DNA of 64,000 nt from Allacma fusca (lineage: Eukaryota; Arthropoda; Collembola; Symphypleona; Sminthuridae), in assembly GCA_947179485.1 (NCBI GenBank), contig OX359246.1:15686001-15750000 (forward strand), written 5' to 3'. Of the stretch, positions 8,508 to 18,400 are shown one piece after another. The stretch's first letter is position 1; each line of letters starts with the position of its first letter. A model generated the notes under the pieces. The model saw only the letters and a program-made list of their open reading frames with translations, did no database searches and was not told where the DNA came from. Both the position numbers and the translations under genes were made by a program.

Positions 8508-11500
8508 CACTCGATGTCCAACAACAAGTACAGATGTTCATAGACAAACAACTACAAATGGAAGAATTATACGAGGAATTAGAAATAGTGGACTGTAATC
8601 CATGCAGAATAGTTAACGGAAGTAAAGCAACAATCCAAGTTCAGATTTGCAGTATGGTAATGCCAGTACTTTTAGATACTGGAGCAACAAGATCCTGCAT
8701 ACAACGAAACCTTCTACCAAAATGTGCAGAGATCGCAGAAGCACCTAGCAGGCTTCGTGTCGCAATAGCATCGGGAGAATTAATCAAGCCAATGTGCGTA
8801 GCAAAATTTCCTATGACAATTGAAGGAGTAGAACTACAATTTAAAGGCTTAGTTTTGGAGACCCTCGAACCCAAGATGATAATAGGAGAAGATCTGATGA
8901 CTAAATACAAAGTTCTGATTGACTATGAGAAGGGAGAGATTCGAAGCCCTTATTTCAAAACCATCCCAATGACCAGGGACACGCATCTATATATGGGACA
9001 AAAGAAAGCAGATACCGAATTTGTCAAGTCAATTTTTTCCTTCAATCAAAAGAAGCCTAAAGCAAGTCAAATATGTAGGACAAAGGAAACAGTCACCATT
9101 CCAGCAATGACTCATATGAAAGTACCTATCCACATTCCAAGAAAAATCAAGAAGGACTTCCTACTCAATCCCTTGGAGCAACTTTATACCAGCAACAGGC
9201 TATTGGTAGCAGCAGGGATTGTTCCACAAGAAGACCCATATGCATATGTATTCAACCCGTCAGCAGGAGCCCAGACTATGTATGGAAGGACGGCAGTTGG
9301 ATATGCAGAAGAAGACTTCAAAATTCTAAAAATAAAAAGAGAAAATCTCCGAGACACAAGTTTGAGATTAACACAGGAACAATTGGATTGTTTTGATATC
9401 AACCCGGAATTACCAGAACAGGCAAAAGCTCAATACCGAGCACTACTTGCAAGATACCCGGAATGTTTTGCTTTCAGCAAAGCCGACCTGAAAGAACCAG
9501 CATGGGTAGAACCCGTCAGAATCCACACTGGAAACAACCCACCAGTACAATGTAAACCATTTCCTTGCTCGCCAGTAGAACGCGAAAAGGTGAGAGAGGA
9601 AATCCAAAAGATGTTGGATGCAAATATCATCAAGGAAGTAAATGGACCTTATAGCAGTCCGCTATTTCTCATCAAAAAGAAGGACGGAACTTTTCGATCA
9701 GTCGTAGACTACAGAGCACTGAACAAAACAATTACGGATCAAGTTTACCCCATAGCCAGAATTGATGACATACTCATGCAGTTCAACAAATCAGCCATCT
9801 TCGACACTTTGGACATGGAATCAGGATTCTTTCAATTATTAATTCACGAAGATGATCAAGTGAAAACTTCATTCATTACACAAGATGGACTTTACTGCTT
9901 TTTAAGACTTCCAATGGGAGCAAAGATAGCACCTTCAGCATTTCAACGTGCAGCAGATCAAATGATAGGTTCCTTAAAATTCCGAGGAGCCATGGTTTAC
10001 CTAGATGATGTTGTGTCATATGGAATCAACATGGAAGACAAATTGGCATCATTGGAAGAATTGCTTCTCAGAGCTAGCAACAAAAACTTCAAGTTTAAGC
10101 CTTCAAAATGTAAATTTGGTTACTATGAAATTATTGTCTTAGGATTTAAAGTCTCACGAGAAGGTACTTGCCCAGACCCAGGCAAGATAGAAACAATTAA
10201 GAAGGTCAAGATTCCAAAGTCAGAGACTGAAGCCAGAAGATTTTACGGAATTTGTAGTTTTTATAGACGATACATAAAGGATTTTGCAAAAATAGCCAAC
10301 CCAATATCACAATCTTGGATAGGAAGTAAAGGCAAGTCTGAGGGGAAGAAAAGAATCCACGCATTCCATTGGACAGACGAAGCAACAGAAGCTTTTGAGA
10401 TCCTTAAAGAAAAGCTTACAACTGCACCCGTATTAAAGCACTTCAACCCAATACTAAATTGTATCTTACATACAGATGCATCATTAGAAGGATTAGGATG
10501 CTGTGTACTCCAAGATGAAGACGGAGAGCATCCAATTGCCTATGCAAGCAGAACCTTATTGCCTTCAGAAAAACGATACTCTGCTACAGAACTCGAATTA
10601 GCAGCAGTAGTTTTTGCAGTTAGAAAATTCCGACAATACCTGTATCTACGGAAATTTCACATCAGAAGCGATCATTTAGCACTCAAATACTTGGACATAC
10701 AGAAATCACCAAATCACAGAATCAGCAGATTTATCCTTAAATTACAGGAATTTGACTATGTCATTACCTACAGAACTGGAAAAACTCACCTTGATGCAGA
10801 TTTTCTTTCAAGAGCGCCTCTACCACACACAGAGGAAGACAAGGAAGATGAAGAAGACCTCGTTATAGAATACGAACCAGATCCAGTGAGTGATCGGAAA
10901 ATTCTTTTGAAAAGAGGACCAGCGTTAGCAGCAAGTATGCAAATCTCTGAGCAGACTAGGGAAGTGCTGGGGTTGGATTCACAACTACAGTACTCTCCTA
11001 ATCAAGCAGAGGATGCAAGTCCTAGTGAAGATTGGGATAAGCCAGTAAAACGAGTGGAACTTCTGATACATCAACCAGCACCAGGTGAAGAAACTAAATG
11101 GACCGACCATGAAATGTACATACGAGACCTAGTGAAACAAAATACACTTGGGACAGATATGTGCACTAAATGGTCACTATCCGTGGATACTATGGTTACA
11201 GTTTGCACCTTTGCTACAGAAATAGAAAACGAACAAGACAACACATCAAAATGGGTTTACTCAAATGAATACATTTACGAGCAGAATATTAATATCATGA
11301 GGGAAATTGATTACCATAACTCACACATAGGAACATCTCCAGAACAATTATTCAAAGGCTCAAATGATGATTCAGAATGCCCCAGCCATGACACGGGAAA
11401 AGACGCAGAGAAGACACTTTCTCTGGGTTCAAATCACGAGTCCATGGCAAAAGATCAGTCATTCCCAAAGAAAATTAATCTGGAATACTTCAAAGATCCT

Positions 11501-14500
11501 TCGGAAGTATCTTCAGATGAGGAGGATAAAAGTCCAGCGGATACGTGGGCCGTTCTGGAAAATGAGGAAACATTTTCAACAGCCCAGCCCACCGTAACCG
11601 CCAAACCCAAGGAAGAACCAAGCTATATGGACCAATTCCAGGATGCAGATGAAGGGCCGGAAGATAGCCCGAAACCAACAGATGCGGGAGCGCTCGCGGA
11701 CGCTGAAATTACAGAGTCCAAGCCAACGCTCGCCGTACCCGGCAGTGGGAAAATAGCAGAGACAACAGTTGACAAACTAATTCACGAGGAGTTATGTACA
11801 TCCACGGCGAAGAAAGACCGAATCTTCACAGTGGAGCACATTACTCCCAGCAAATTAAGGAAAGAAAATGATGACAACCCAGTTGAAGAGCAGCCCGAAT
11901 CTTCAAATCTTCAGGATAGAGATGAAAAATCCAACGAGGAGAATTTCCACAAGATGTTATGCACTGGCCGAGAACCACGAGGAATACAAACAACCTCCGT
12001 AGGACCACGGCCAGGTCACAGCAACTCAGAGAATACAGAGGATTTGGAAGACTCGAACGAGAAGAAAATCAAGAAGATTTACGAAGATATACAGATCTGG
12101 TTGAATAAGATTCAAAGAAATGCCGTGCCATTGGTTACGGAGGAAGAAATAAATACCCCCGGTACCCAATTGTACGTGAATCCTCAAGAATCAGAGCAAG
12201 AATGGAAATTACTAGATGAAAATATTGAACAATTACAACAAAGTTTAGACTCAGGAGAGTTGAAATTTACAAATGGAGAAAAATGGAGAGTTGAAACAAT
12301 AAACCCTCCAAAGGACAATCCAAGAATACTTCCTACAAATATACCGCAACCCCAGTTTTATGAGGAGCGGCACCCAGAATTAGAACCTGAAAGTGAACCG
12401 AAGTTTTATATAGGAGCCTTCGCACTGCAGGGGTGCCAAGGAGAAGGGGAAAAATTTCAGGACCTAGCCATAACATTGGAGGAAGAACCACAAGTACTGC
12501 CATTAAAAGAGCATAATTTGGAAGAAATGCAAAACAAAGACCCAGACTGTATTCACATAAAGGACATGATGACCCATTTGAACTCACTCAAGTGGAGAGA
12601 GAAACAAAAATACGAGAAGTATTTTTATGATGACCATGGCATTTTATATGTCCAACATAAAGATGGACCAAAACTCATAGTACCTAGAGTTTTGAGAAAT
12701 TTTTTATTAACTAAGGCCCACGACGGATTATTATGTGGAGGCCATCTCGGATTTCAGAAAACGCTTCATAGACTTTGTCGAAAGTACCACTGGAAAAAGA
12801 TCCAAGTTTCAGTGGCTAAATATGTAATGTCATGCGAGAGCTGCCAAGCAGCAAAGATCCCAAGGCAAAAGCCCGCCGGACTCTTACACCCTATACGAGT
12901 AGAAAATGTAGGCGATGCACTTTGTATAGACCTTATAGGCCCTATACATACAAGTGTAAATGGACACAAGTACATCATTATAGCCCAAGACTACGTTTCT
13001 AAATACGTAATTGCTCAGCCTATTCCAGATAAAACTGCTGAGAGGATAGCAAATTTTTTACTTCATCATGTAGTTTTAAAATTTGGACTTTTCAAAAATC
13101 TGATGAGCGACGCTGGATCAGAATTTCGAGCGGAAGTGACAAAGCAACTTTTAAGAAAACTGAAGATTAATCATACGACAGCAACTGCAATGAGGCATAA
13201 TAGCGTGGGACAAATTGAGAGAATGGTTCAGACCATAAGTACAATGCTCAGCCACTATGCACAACAAGAACAAAGTATTTGGTGCATGTGCCTGCCTTAT
13301 CTCATTCACGCCTATAACACATCAAGACATGATGTGACGGGAGAGACCCCATTCTTTATGATGTTTAGGAGGGAACATATTGATGACATGGATATGATTA
13401 TGTCTTGTGAAACGGTCAACTACGACTTAATAACAGCCGACGAAGCAAAAGCCCGGCTCCAACAAGCAATAAAGAAGATTACACAAAGACAACAGTATAG
13501 TAAAGATTGGTACGATCGGAAGAGAAGACAAGTACAATTTAAGATTGGAGATTCAGTACGAGTCTTCACACCAACCAGAGTGATCGGAAAATCAGAGCGA
13601 TTCCTACACCCATACAGAGGTCCATTTAAAGTTATTGAAGTTTTATCAAAGGACAACTACATTATTCAGGATTACAAAAATCCAAAGAAAACACAAAAGG
13701 TACACGTAGAGCGACTCAAGCCCTGCACACGCCGTGAGGACTTGGAAGAAGAGTTCAGATACGATCTGGATTCAGATTTAGTGGAGATTTTAACAAAAAG
13801 AAATTGGAACTTGGTGGAAAAAGAGCAAAGTGATTTTGTGCTAAAGTCAATTTTAAAGACTACTACTCAACCTGAGAGTTCAGCTCAGCCTAAGCGGAAG
13901 AGACTTACTTTCCAAGAACCATTAGAAAGTGAGGAACAGGAGCAGCATACAGTACAAAAAGATCCTATTTGTACTAATGCCGGAGCACAGCCTTTACCCC
14001 GAGGACCAATTTCCAGCGATTCATCACCTTCGCAAACAGATCAAACACCTGCAACAGGCACTCTTACTTCAACAGGAAATCAATCAACTTCTCGAGAGCG
14101 AGCTAAAGGACGTCAAGTGGGCACTAGCAAGTATCAAAGATATGCTCGTACTTGCAGTGACCAAAGACAATTAGATGCAGAGAAACAACCCCCCATATTA
14201 CAACCCTCTAGTACAAGAGTCACAACAGGCGAGAGCTCTAAACATAGAGTTGAGGAGAGCACTAGAGAACGCAGAAAGGCAACAGGTAGAACTTCAGAGA
14301 CAGCTTCAAGATCTTCGTCAGCAGGCCCAAAAGTTACGATCGGACCTGCAAACACTGAGAAACAATCGCTGAAAAATACTTATGACACCGCCACACGCCA
14401 ACCCGCCACAACTACCCAATCATTCGGAGGCCGAATTGAGAGCACAGATAGCCAGAGTGACAACGGAGAACGTGAGACTTTTTGCACAAGCCGAAGTGGT

Positions 14501-15163
14501 GAGGAGAGCCTTGCCAAAAATTCGGACAGAGATAGAGAATTTGAGACACGAATTATTGGCCCTCCAGGAGGAGATAGCGGAGGAGAACAGAGCTTTTCAA
14601 CGCCGGAAGGAGCAGAGCAAACGTTGAATGTCAGACAAATCAAGTCACACATCACCCCCAACATCTCCAGAAGTCACAACGCCAGAGATAAAAGAGGCGG
14701 AGGCGACCCAAGCTCAACTAAAAAAACAGTTGGAGGAGACAGCAGAGAAACTGAGACAAGCCCAACACAATCAGAGAGTGTTGAAATTGAGAATACTAGA
14801 ACTCCAGAGCAAGAGGCAAGAAAAGAAGTAGAAAGCTCTACAGAAGAGGAACCTAATGTCAAAAATAGCTCAACAAAAGTTGGCCAGGGAACGCATCAAT
14901 CAAATCAAGGAGGAAATAACAACTTTCCAACGAATATTGGACATCCAAATTCAACAGTTATTGATAACGTCGGAAATAGCTCAGGAGAGGACAAAGATAC
15001 TACTTCAGGAAGCTCTACAATACAAACCAATTCTCCACATCGCACAGTACTCTCAGATACCATCGACGAGAGTAATTGTGAAAAAGAGAAAGTAACTCAG
15101 AATAGATACCCCACCCGCCGGAGGAAGTCACCTCAAAGATTTGGTTTTGAAACCGAGGTATGA
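8480..15163 (+). CDS. pol: Pol polyprotein: protease, RT, RNase H, integrase
   Basis: Numbering counts from 8438, the start of the open frame. Retropepsin: D-T-G at 80-82, followed by a flap-like region and I-I-G-E-D. Reverse transcriptase about 370-600, with LDMESGFFQL, LPMGAKIAPSAFQR and the catalytic Y-L-D-D at 521-524. Ty3-type RNase H: TDAS (D680), TELE and SDH. An acidic disordered insert of about 550 residues follows (about 800-1350). Integrase: HHCC finger (two His near KAHDGLLCGGH, then C-x2-C), catalytic D1498, D1558 and E1594 (D,D-35-E), and a C-terminal GPY/F module near 1690-1765. A tail of about 440 residues rich in S/T/Q/E ends at TGA 15161-15163. All catalytic residues expected for copying and inserting the element are present. 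Integrase after RNase H places it in Ty3/gypsy. Confidence 0.95.
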   Translation, partial: PTEGDAPPITLDVQQQVQMFIDKQLQMEELYEELEIVDCNPCRIVNGSKATIQVQICSMVMPVLLDTGATRSCIQRNLLPKCAEIAEAPSRLRVAIASGELIKPMCVAKFPMTIEGVELQFKGLVLETLEPKMIIGEDLMTKYKVLIDYEKGEIRSPYFKTIPMTRDTHLYMGQKKADTEFVKSIFSFNQKKPKASQICRTKETVTIPAMTHMKVPIHIPRKIKKDFLLNPLEQLYTSNRLLVAAGIVPQEDPYAYVFNPSAGAQTMYGRTAVGYAEEDFKILKIKRENLRDTSLRLTQEQLDCFDINPELPEQAKAQYRALLARYPECFAFSKADLKEPAWVEPVRIHTGNNPPVQCKPFPCSPVEREKVREEIQKMLDANIIKEVNGPYSSPLFLIKKKDGTFRSVVDYRALNKTITDQVYPIARIDDILMQFNKSAIFDTLDMESGFFQLLIHEDDQVKTSFITQDGLYCFLRLPMGAKIAPSAFQRAADQMIGSLKFRGAMVYLDDVVSYGINMEDKLASLEELLLRASNKNFKFKPSKCKFGYYEIIVLGFKVSREGTCPDPGKIETIKKVKIPKSETEARRFYGICSFYRRYIKDFAKIANPISQSWIGSKGKSEGKKRIHAFHWTDEATEAFEILKEKLTTAPVLKHFNPILNCILHTDASLEGLGCCVLQDEDGEHPIAYASRTLLPSEKRYSATELELAAVVFAVRKFRQYLYLRKFHIRSDHLALKYLDIQKSPNHRISRFILKLQEFDYVITYRTGKTHLDADFLSRAPLPHTEEDKEDEEDLVIEYEPDPVSDRKILLKRGPALAASMQISEQTREVLGLDSQLQYSPNQAEDASPSEDWDKPVKRVELLIHQPAPGEETKWTDHEMYIRDLVKQNTLGTDMCTKWSLSVDTMVTVCTFATEIENEQDNTSKWVYSNEYIYEQNINIMREIDYHNSHIGTSPEQLFKGSNDDSECPSHDTGKDAEKTLSLGSNHESMAKDQSFPKKINLEYFKDPSEVSSDEEDKSPADTWAVLENEETFSTAQPTVTAKPKEEPSYMDQFQDADEGPEDSPKPTDAGALADAEITESKPTLAVPGSGKIAETTVDKLIHEELCTSTAKKDRIFTVEHITPSKLRKENDDNPVEEQPESSNLQDRDEKSNEENFHKMLCTGREPRGIQTTSVGPRPGHSNSENTEDLEDSNEKKIKKIYEDIQIWLNKIQRNAVPLVTEEEINTPGTQLYVNPQESEQEWKLLDENIEQLQQSLDSGELKFTNGEKWRVETINPPKDNPRILPTNIPQPQFYEERHPELEPESEPKFYIGAFALQGCQGEGEKFQDLAITLEEEPQVLPLKEHNLEEMQNKDPDCIHIKDMMTHLNSLKWREKQKYEKYFYDDHGILYVQHKDGPKLIVPRVLRNFLLTKAHDGLLCGGHLGFQKTLHRLCRKYHWKKIQVSVAKYVMSCESCQAAKIPRQKPAGLLHPIRVENVGDALCIDLIGPIHTSVNGHKYIIIAQDYVSKYVIAQPIPDKTAERIANFLLHHVVLKFGLFKNLMSDAGSEFRAEVTKQLLRKLKINHTTATAMRHNSVGQIERMVQTISTMLSHYAQQEQSIWCMCLPYLIHAYNTSRHDVTGETPFFMMFRREHIDDMDMIMSCETVNYDLITADEAKARLQQAIKKITQRQQYSKDWYDRKRRQVQFKIGDSVRVFTPTRVIGKSERFLHPYRGPFKVIEVLSKDNYIIQDYKNPKKTQKVHVERLKPCTRREDLEEEFRYDLDSDLVEILTKRNWNLVEKEQSDFVLKSILKTTTQPESSAQPKRKRLTFQEPLESEEQEQHTVQKDPICTNAGAQPLPRGPISSDSSPSQTDQTPATGTLTSTGNQSTSRERAKGRQVGTSKYQRYARTCSDQRQLDAEKQPPILQPSSTRVTTGESSKHRVEESTRERRKATGRTSETASRSSSAGPKVTIGPANTEKQSLKNTYDTATRQPATTTQSFGGRIESTDSQSDNGERETFCTSRSGEESLAKNSDRDREFETRIIGPPGGDSGGEQSFSTPEGAEQTLNVRQIKSHITPNISRSHNARDKRGGGDPSSTKKTVGGDSRETETSPTQSESVEIENTRTPEQEARKEVESSTEEEPNVKNSSTKVGQGTHQSNQGGNNNFPTNIGHPNSTVIDNVGNSSGEDKDTTSGSSTIQTNSPHRTVLSDTIDESNCEKEKVTQNRYPTRRRKSPQRFGFETEV
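13929..15095 (+). CDS. Overlapping +1-frame series of coiled-coil micro-ORFs
   Basis: In the +1 frame of the pol tail, five ORFs follow one another: 13929-14174, 14175-14372, 14382-14627, 14628-14831 and 14856-15095. They are separated by TAG, TGA, TGA and TAG. Two ATGs sit directly after the stop (TAG|ATG, TGA|ATG); the others follow by 9 and 24 nt. Each product has regular Leu/Ile/Val heptad spacing with Glu/Arg/Gln between, as in AELRAQIARVTTENVRLF and QRQLQDLRQQAQKLRSDL, so together they read as one long coiled coil broken by stops. The pol frame over the same DNA is bland S/T-rich sequence. Options are coupled reinitiation, readthrough, or a decayed ancestral frame overprinted by pol. 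Expression is unproven. Confidence 0.45.
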
Positions 15164-15411
15164 ACTTCTATTATCTACACCATATTTTGAAGTGTTCAGA
15201 TCCATATCAATTTCAGCCGCGGAAATATTCAGTGGGAGAAGTAATCAGACTTTCAACAACTCGTTATTACGACGGTTCCAGAAGGAAAAGAGTTAAGCAT
15301 ATTGGACCATTTTTTATTGACCAAGTTTTTGCCGACAAGATCTTCAAAGTCACCCGTCTAGATGGATCCAAACGATCAGCAATCATCTACATATCAAACA
15401 GCAAGGAATGA
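15160..15411 (+). CDS. Small ORF resembling a second integrase GPY/F (SH3-like) module
   Basis: Its ATG overlaps the pol stop as ATGA (15160-15163), a layout that allows termination-reinitiation. The 83-residue product contains SVGEVIRL, then HIGPFFIDQVF and KVTRLDGSKR, closing on SNSKE. This parallels, in order and spacing, the pol integrase C-terminal module (KIGDSVRV, YRGPFKVIEVL, VHVERLK). The GPF core is the GPY/F signature of gypsy integrase tails. The 3' end overlaps the ORF3 start by 50 nt in a different frame. It may be a split-off or duplicated integrase tail; homology is inferred from this visual alignment only. Confidence 0.55.
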   Translation: MNFYYLHHILKCSDPYQFQPRKYSVGEVIRLSTTRYYDGSRRKRVKHIGPFFIDQVFADKIFKVTRLDGSKRSAIIYISNSKE

Positions 15412-18400
15412 GTCACATAATTCCTCAGAGGAGGATGACGACTCAAGACGACCCTTATACTGGAAACAGTATGTAAGTACTACAGAGATTCCACAACCAA
15501 CATCAAAACTTATTCCCAACATGGACACCCATCGTTTGGAGGCAGTAACCAACCTAGACGGAAGAATTGGAAATAGAATCATCATCAGAACAGAACAAAA
15601 GAATGAAGTCATCTGTCATTCATTTTTCATTGGAGCACTACAGAAAACTGGTGCCATTTCTAACTACGACTATAGAGTGTTGAAAAGAGACCCTTACTAT
15701 TGCGGCTCCGTAAATTTTGCGGAAGAGGAGAAAGAAATTCGGGAAGGAAAGAGAGTCCCGGATGATATGGTATTTCTATTCAAAGACCAACCTTTTGAGC
15801 CCACAAAGATAAATGAAGTGGCAATACCAGCCAGTAATAGAAACCGTCAACCTGAAGACCCATGGAAAATTGTTCCCTTCAAAGGAGAAAGGGAAGTGTC
15901 AACAATTATGCCACCCTGTACCGACTTTTTGAGGACTCCATGGGCCACGTCACCAGAATTGGATGACGAAAGACAACCGTACACAGTGAACTCAGCCAAA
16001 AGAATTTTTACAGCCGACCCAGCATGTAAACTTACGAAGAAACGATTACATGGAGTAAGTGACTGGGGACCGGAAGACAAACCAGCCAAATTACCAGCCA
16101 CTGTCACATCTGACAAACCTGACAAAGAACCAGATTTCAAGTTTGTACAGCCTGTGGCAGTAGGAAGAGGAGCACGGAGAGAGACGAGGAAAGATAATCG
16201 TCATGAAGATCGAGAACCTGGCAGTTCTAGATACAGTTCCAGAGACCGCCAAAATTCCAAAGAGGAACGATCTAGAAAAACGGAAGAAATTTCATCCCAT
16301 ACACCCAAAAGGATGAGATCAAGAGAAAGTACGCCACCCAGAACAGAAACTGTCACAAGTAGCAGTAGACATAGAGACACTTACTATTATCAAAGACGAA
16401 GGTCACCTGCAAGACATTATGAACGCAGTGGCCACAGGTCAAATGAGGAGGATAGACGACGCAGCCGAAATTCACCTGTCAGGAGTAGAAGTACGGAAAG
16501 ACAATCCATACTTACTCCACCCATTGACACAGCCAAGGCCAGCTACAACGCGGTAACTTTTCACACCCAAAAAATCCTAAAGAGGCCCACCACACCTCCA
16601 CGAAGCGAGAGGCCGTGCAGCCCTAAGGACTCCAACCATGGGGACGAAAAACCCCTACCACAAAGAGAGGCCAAGGCTGAACAACAGAGGCGAGGCGAAC
16701 AACCTTTCACATCTACACCAACCACTCCAACAAAGCATAGCACTATAGGACCCAACACAGCACGAGTGGAGCCAACTATACAATCCACACCTCAAACGCC
16801 AATACAGCCAGCCATGGAAGTTAATGTTGTACAGACAGAAGATGCCAAAGGAAAAAAGGCTACTTCTCTGGATATCATATTAACAACTCCGGGAAATCGG
16901 AAAGAATCACAACCACCTCAGGCGATAGTACATCAGCCAGTTTCACCAGAAGTCATGATCATCGAAAATGAGTCACCTCAACAATCAAATACACAAAGCC
17001 CAGGGTCCACTACAGATACATCAACAGTCAGCTCAGAAGCAGAAGTTGAGATCGTGAAGCAGATTAGCTACATCAAATGTACTCATGCCAAATGCAAAAG
17101 GACCCGACATATCCCCATGAATTTGACAGATCCTCAACCTAAGAATGGTGAATGCAAGCACCACATGAAAAAGCGCATAAAGACCGAAAAATTAGTTAGA
17201 AAGAAAGCCGAGGGACCAAAGACCGAGGCAGAAATGGAAACTATTCTACCAACACTAGACCCATTACAAAGAGCAATCCATATTTTGGATTTGGATTCAA
17301 AGCGACAATCTCACTACGACGAAATTGTTCGCAACCTACAACGAGACAGTTTATCTATTTTATTTGCAACCCACAATGGAAAGGACCCAGCCATTTTTAA
17401 GGAAATGCGAGACTATGCACAAGAACAATTGCATAAGATACGTATTGATTGGAGAGCATGGAGAATTAAACATAATTTTCCAGCCGTATGTACTCTACTG
17501 GGAATTAACCCCGACACAAGGAAATTCCCCGATATGCCAATGGAAGCAAACCAACCCCCGGAAATGACAACACCAGAGCCATCGCAAGGACCATATCAAC
17601 GCACGGGAGCGACTGGAACCGAAGTCCAGCCACCCACAGGGGAGAAGGAGCTACTCACCCTTAATAGCAACGTCAACATAACTCAAGTATTTAAAACCCA
17701 AACCGAACTGGAGAGAGCTATCACTCCACTTTTAACTGACGAGATAGCAACAGAATTGGAAAAATACTTGGAACCAACTCAACTTCACCAACAAATTGAA
17801 TCTTCATCTTTATCGGATTTTGCTACACCACCTCATGACATTTCCTTGAGTATGGATACGGAAGAGTTACCAATAACTCCCAGCCCACCACGGGATGATC
17901 ACTCTCCACCCAGAGGAGGAGGAGGACGCGGAGGACCGATTCCAGCCATAGGATATAACTTTTTCACATTTATGTTACTCATGGGAGTAGTAACAATGGG
18001 ATTAGGAATGACACCAACTACACGTTTGCCAGGACCCGTCACCACCAACAATTACTTACACGGACGGGAAGGATTTAATCGTCTACTGAAATCGTTCAAT
18101 GAGACCGCGAAACATGACGATTTCGCATGCAACAGTATGGAACGACACCGCAGACTTCATACAAGGAATAGTGAGCCGCCACCTCACAATTTTGGAGAAA
18201 ATGTGAGACCTTTCTTTTCCAATTGGATTCAAAGATTCAAAGAATCCGATACAGCAAAAGGATGTGCCACCATGGCAGCCATAGCCTTAACTTGGACTAT
18301 CATGACAATGAGTTATGTTTTACAATATTGGAAGCCCACATGCGGACAGAGAGCAGTCATTCCAGATGATTGGATTATGGTTAAATACGAACTTGAAGAC

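Noticed and set aside
7681-8598. A 305-codon +1-frame ORF rich in Thr/Ile over the end of gag
   Set aside because: It is the shifted reading of the GYN repeat DNA, which has few stops in any frame; the zinc knuckle and capsid signatures are in the gag frame.
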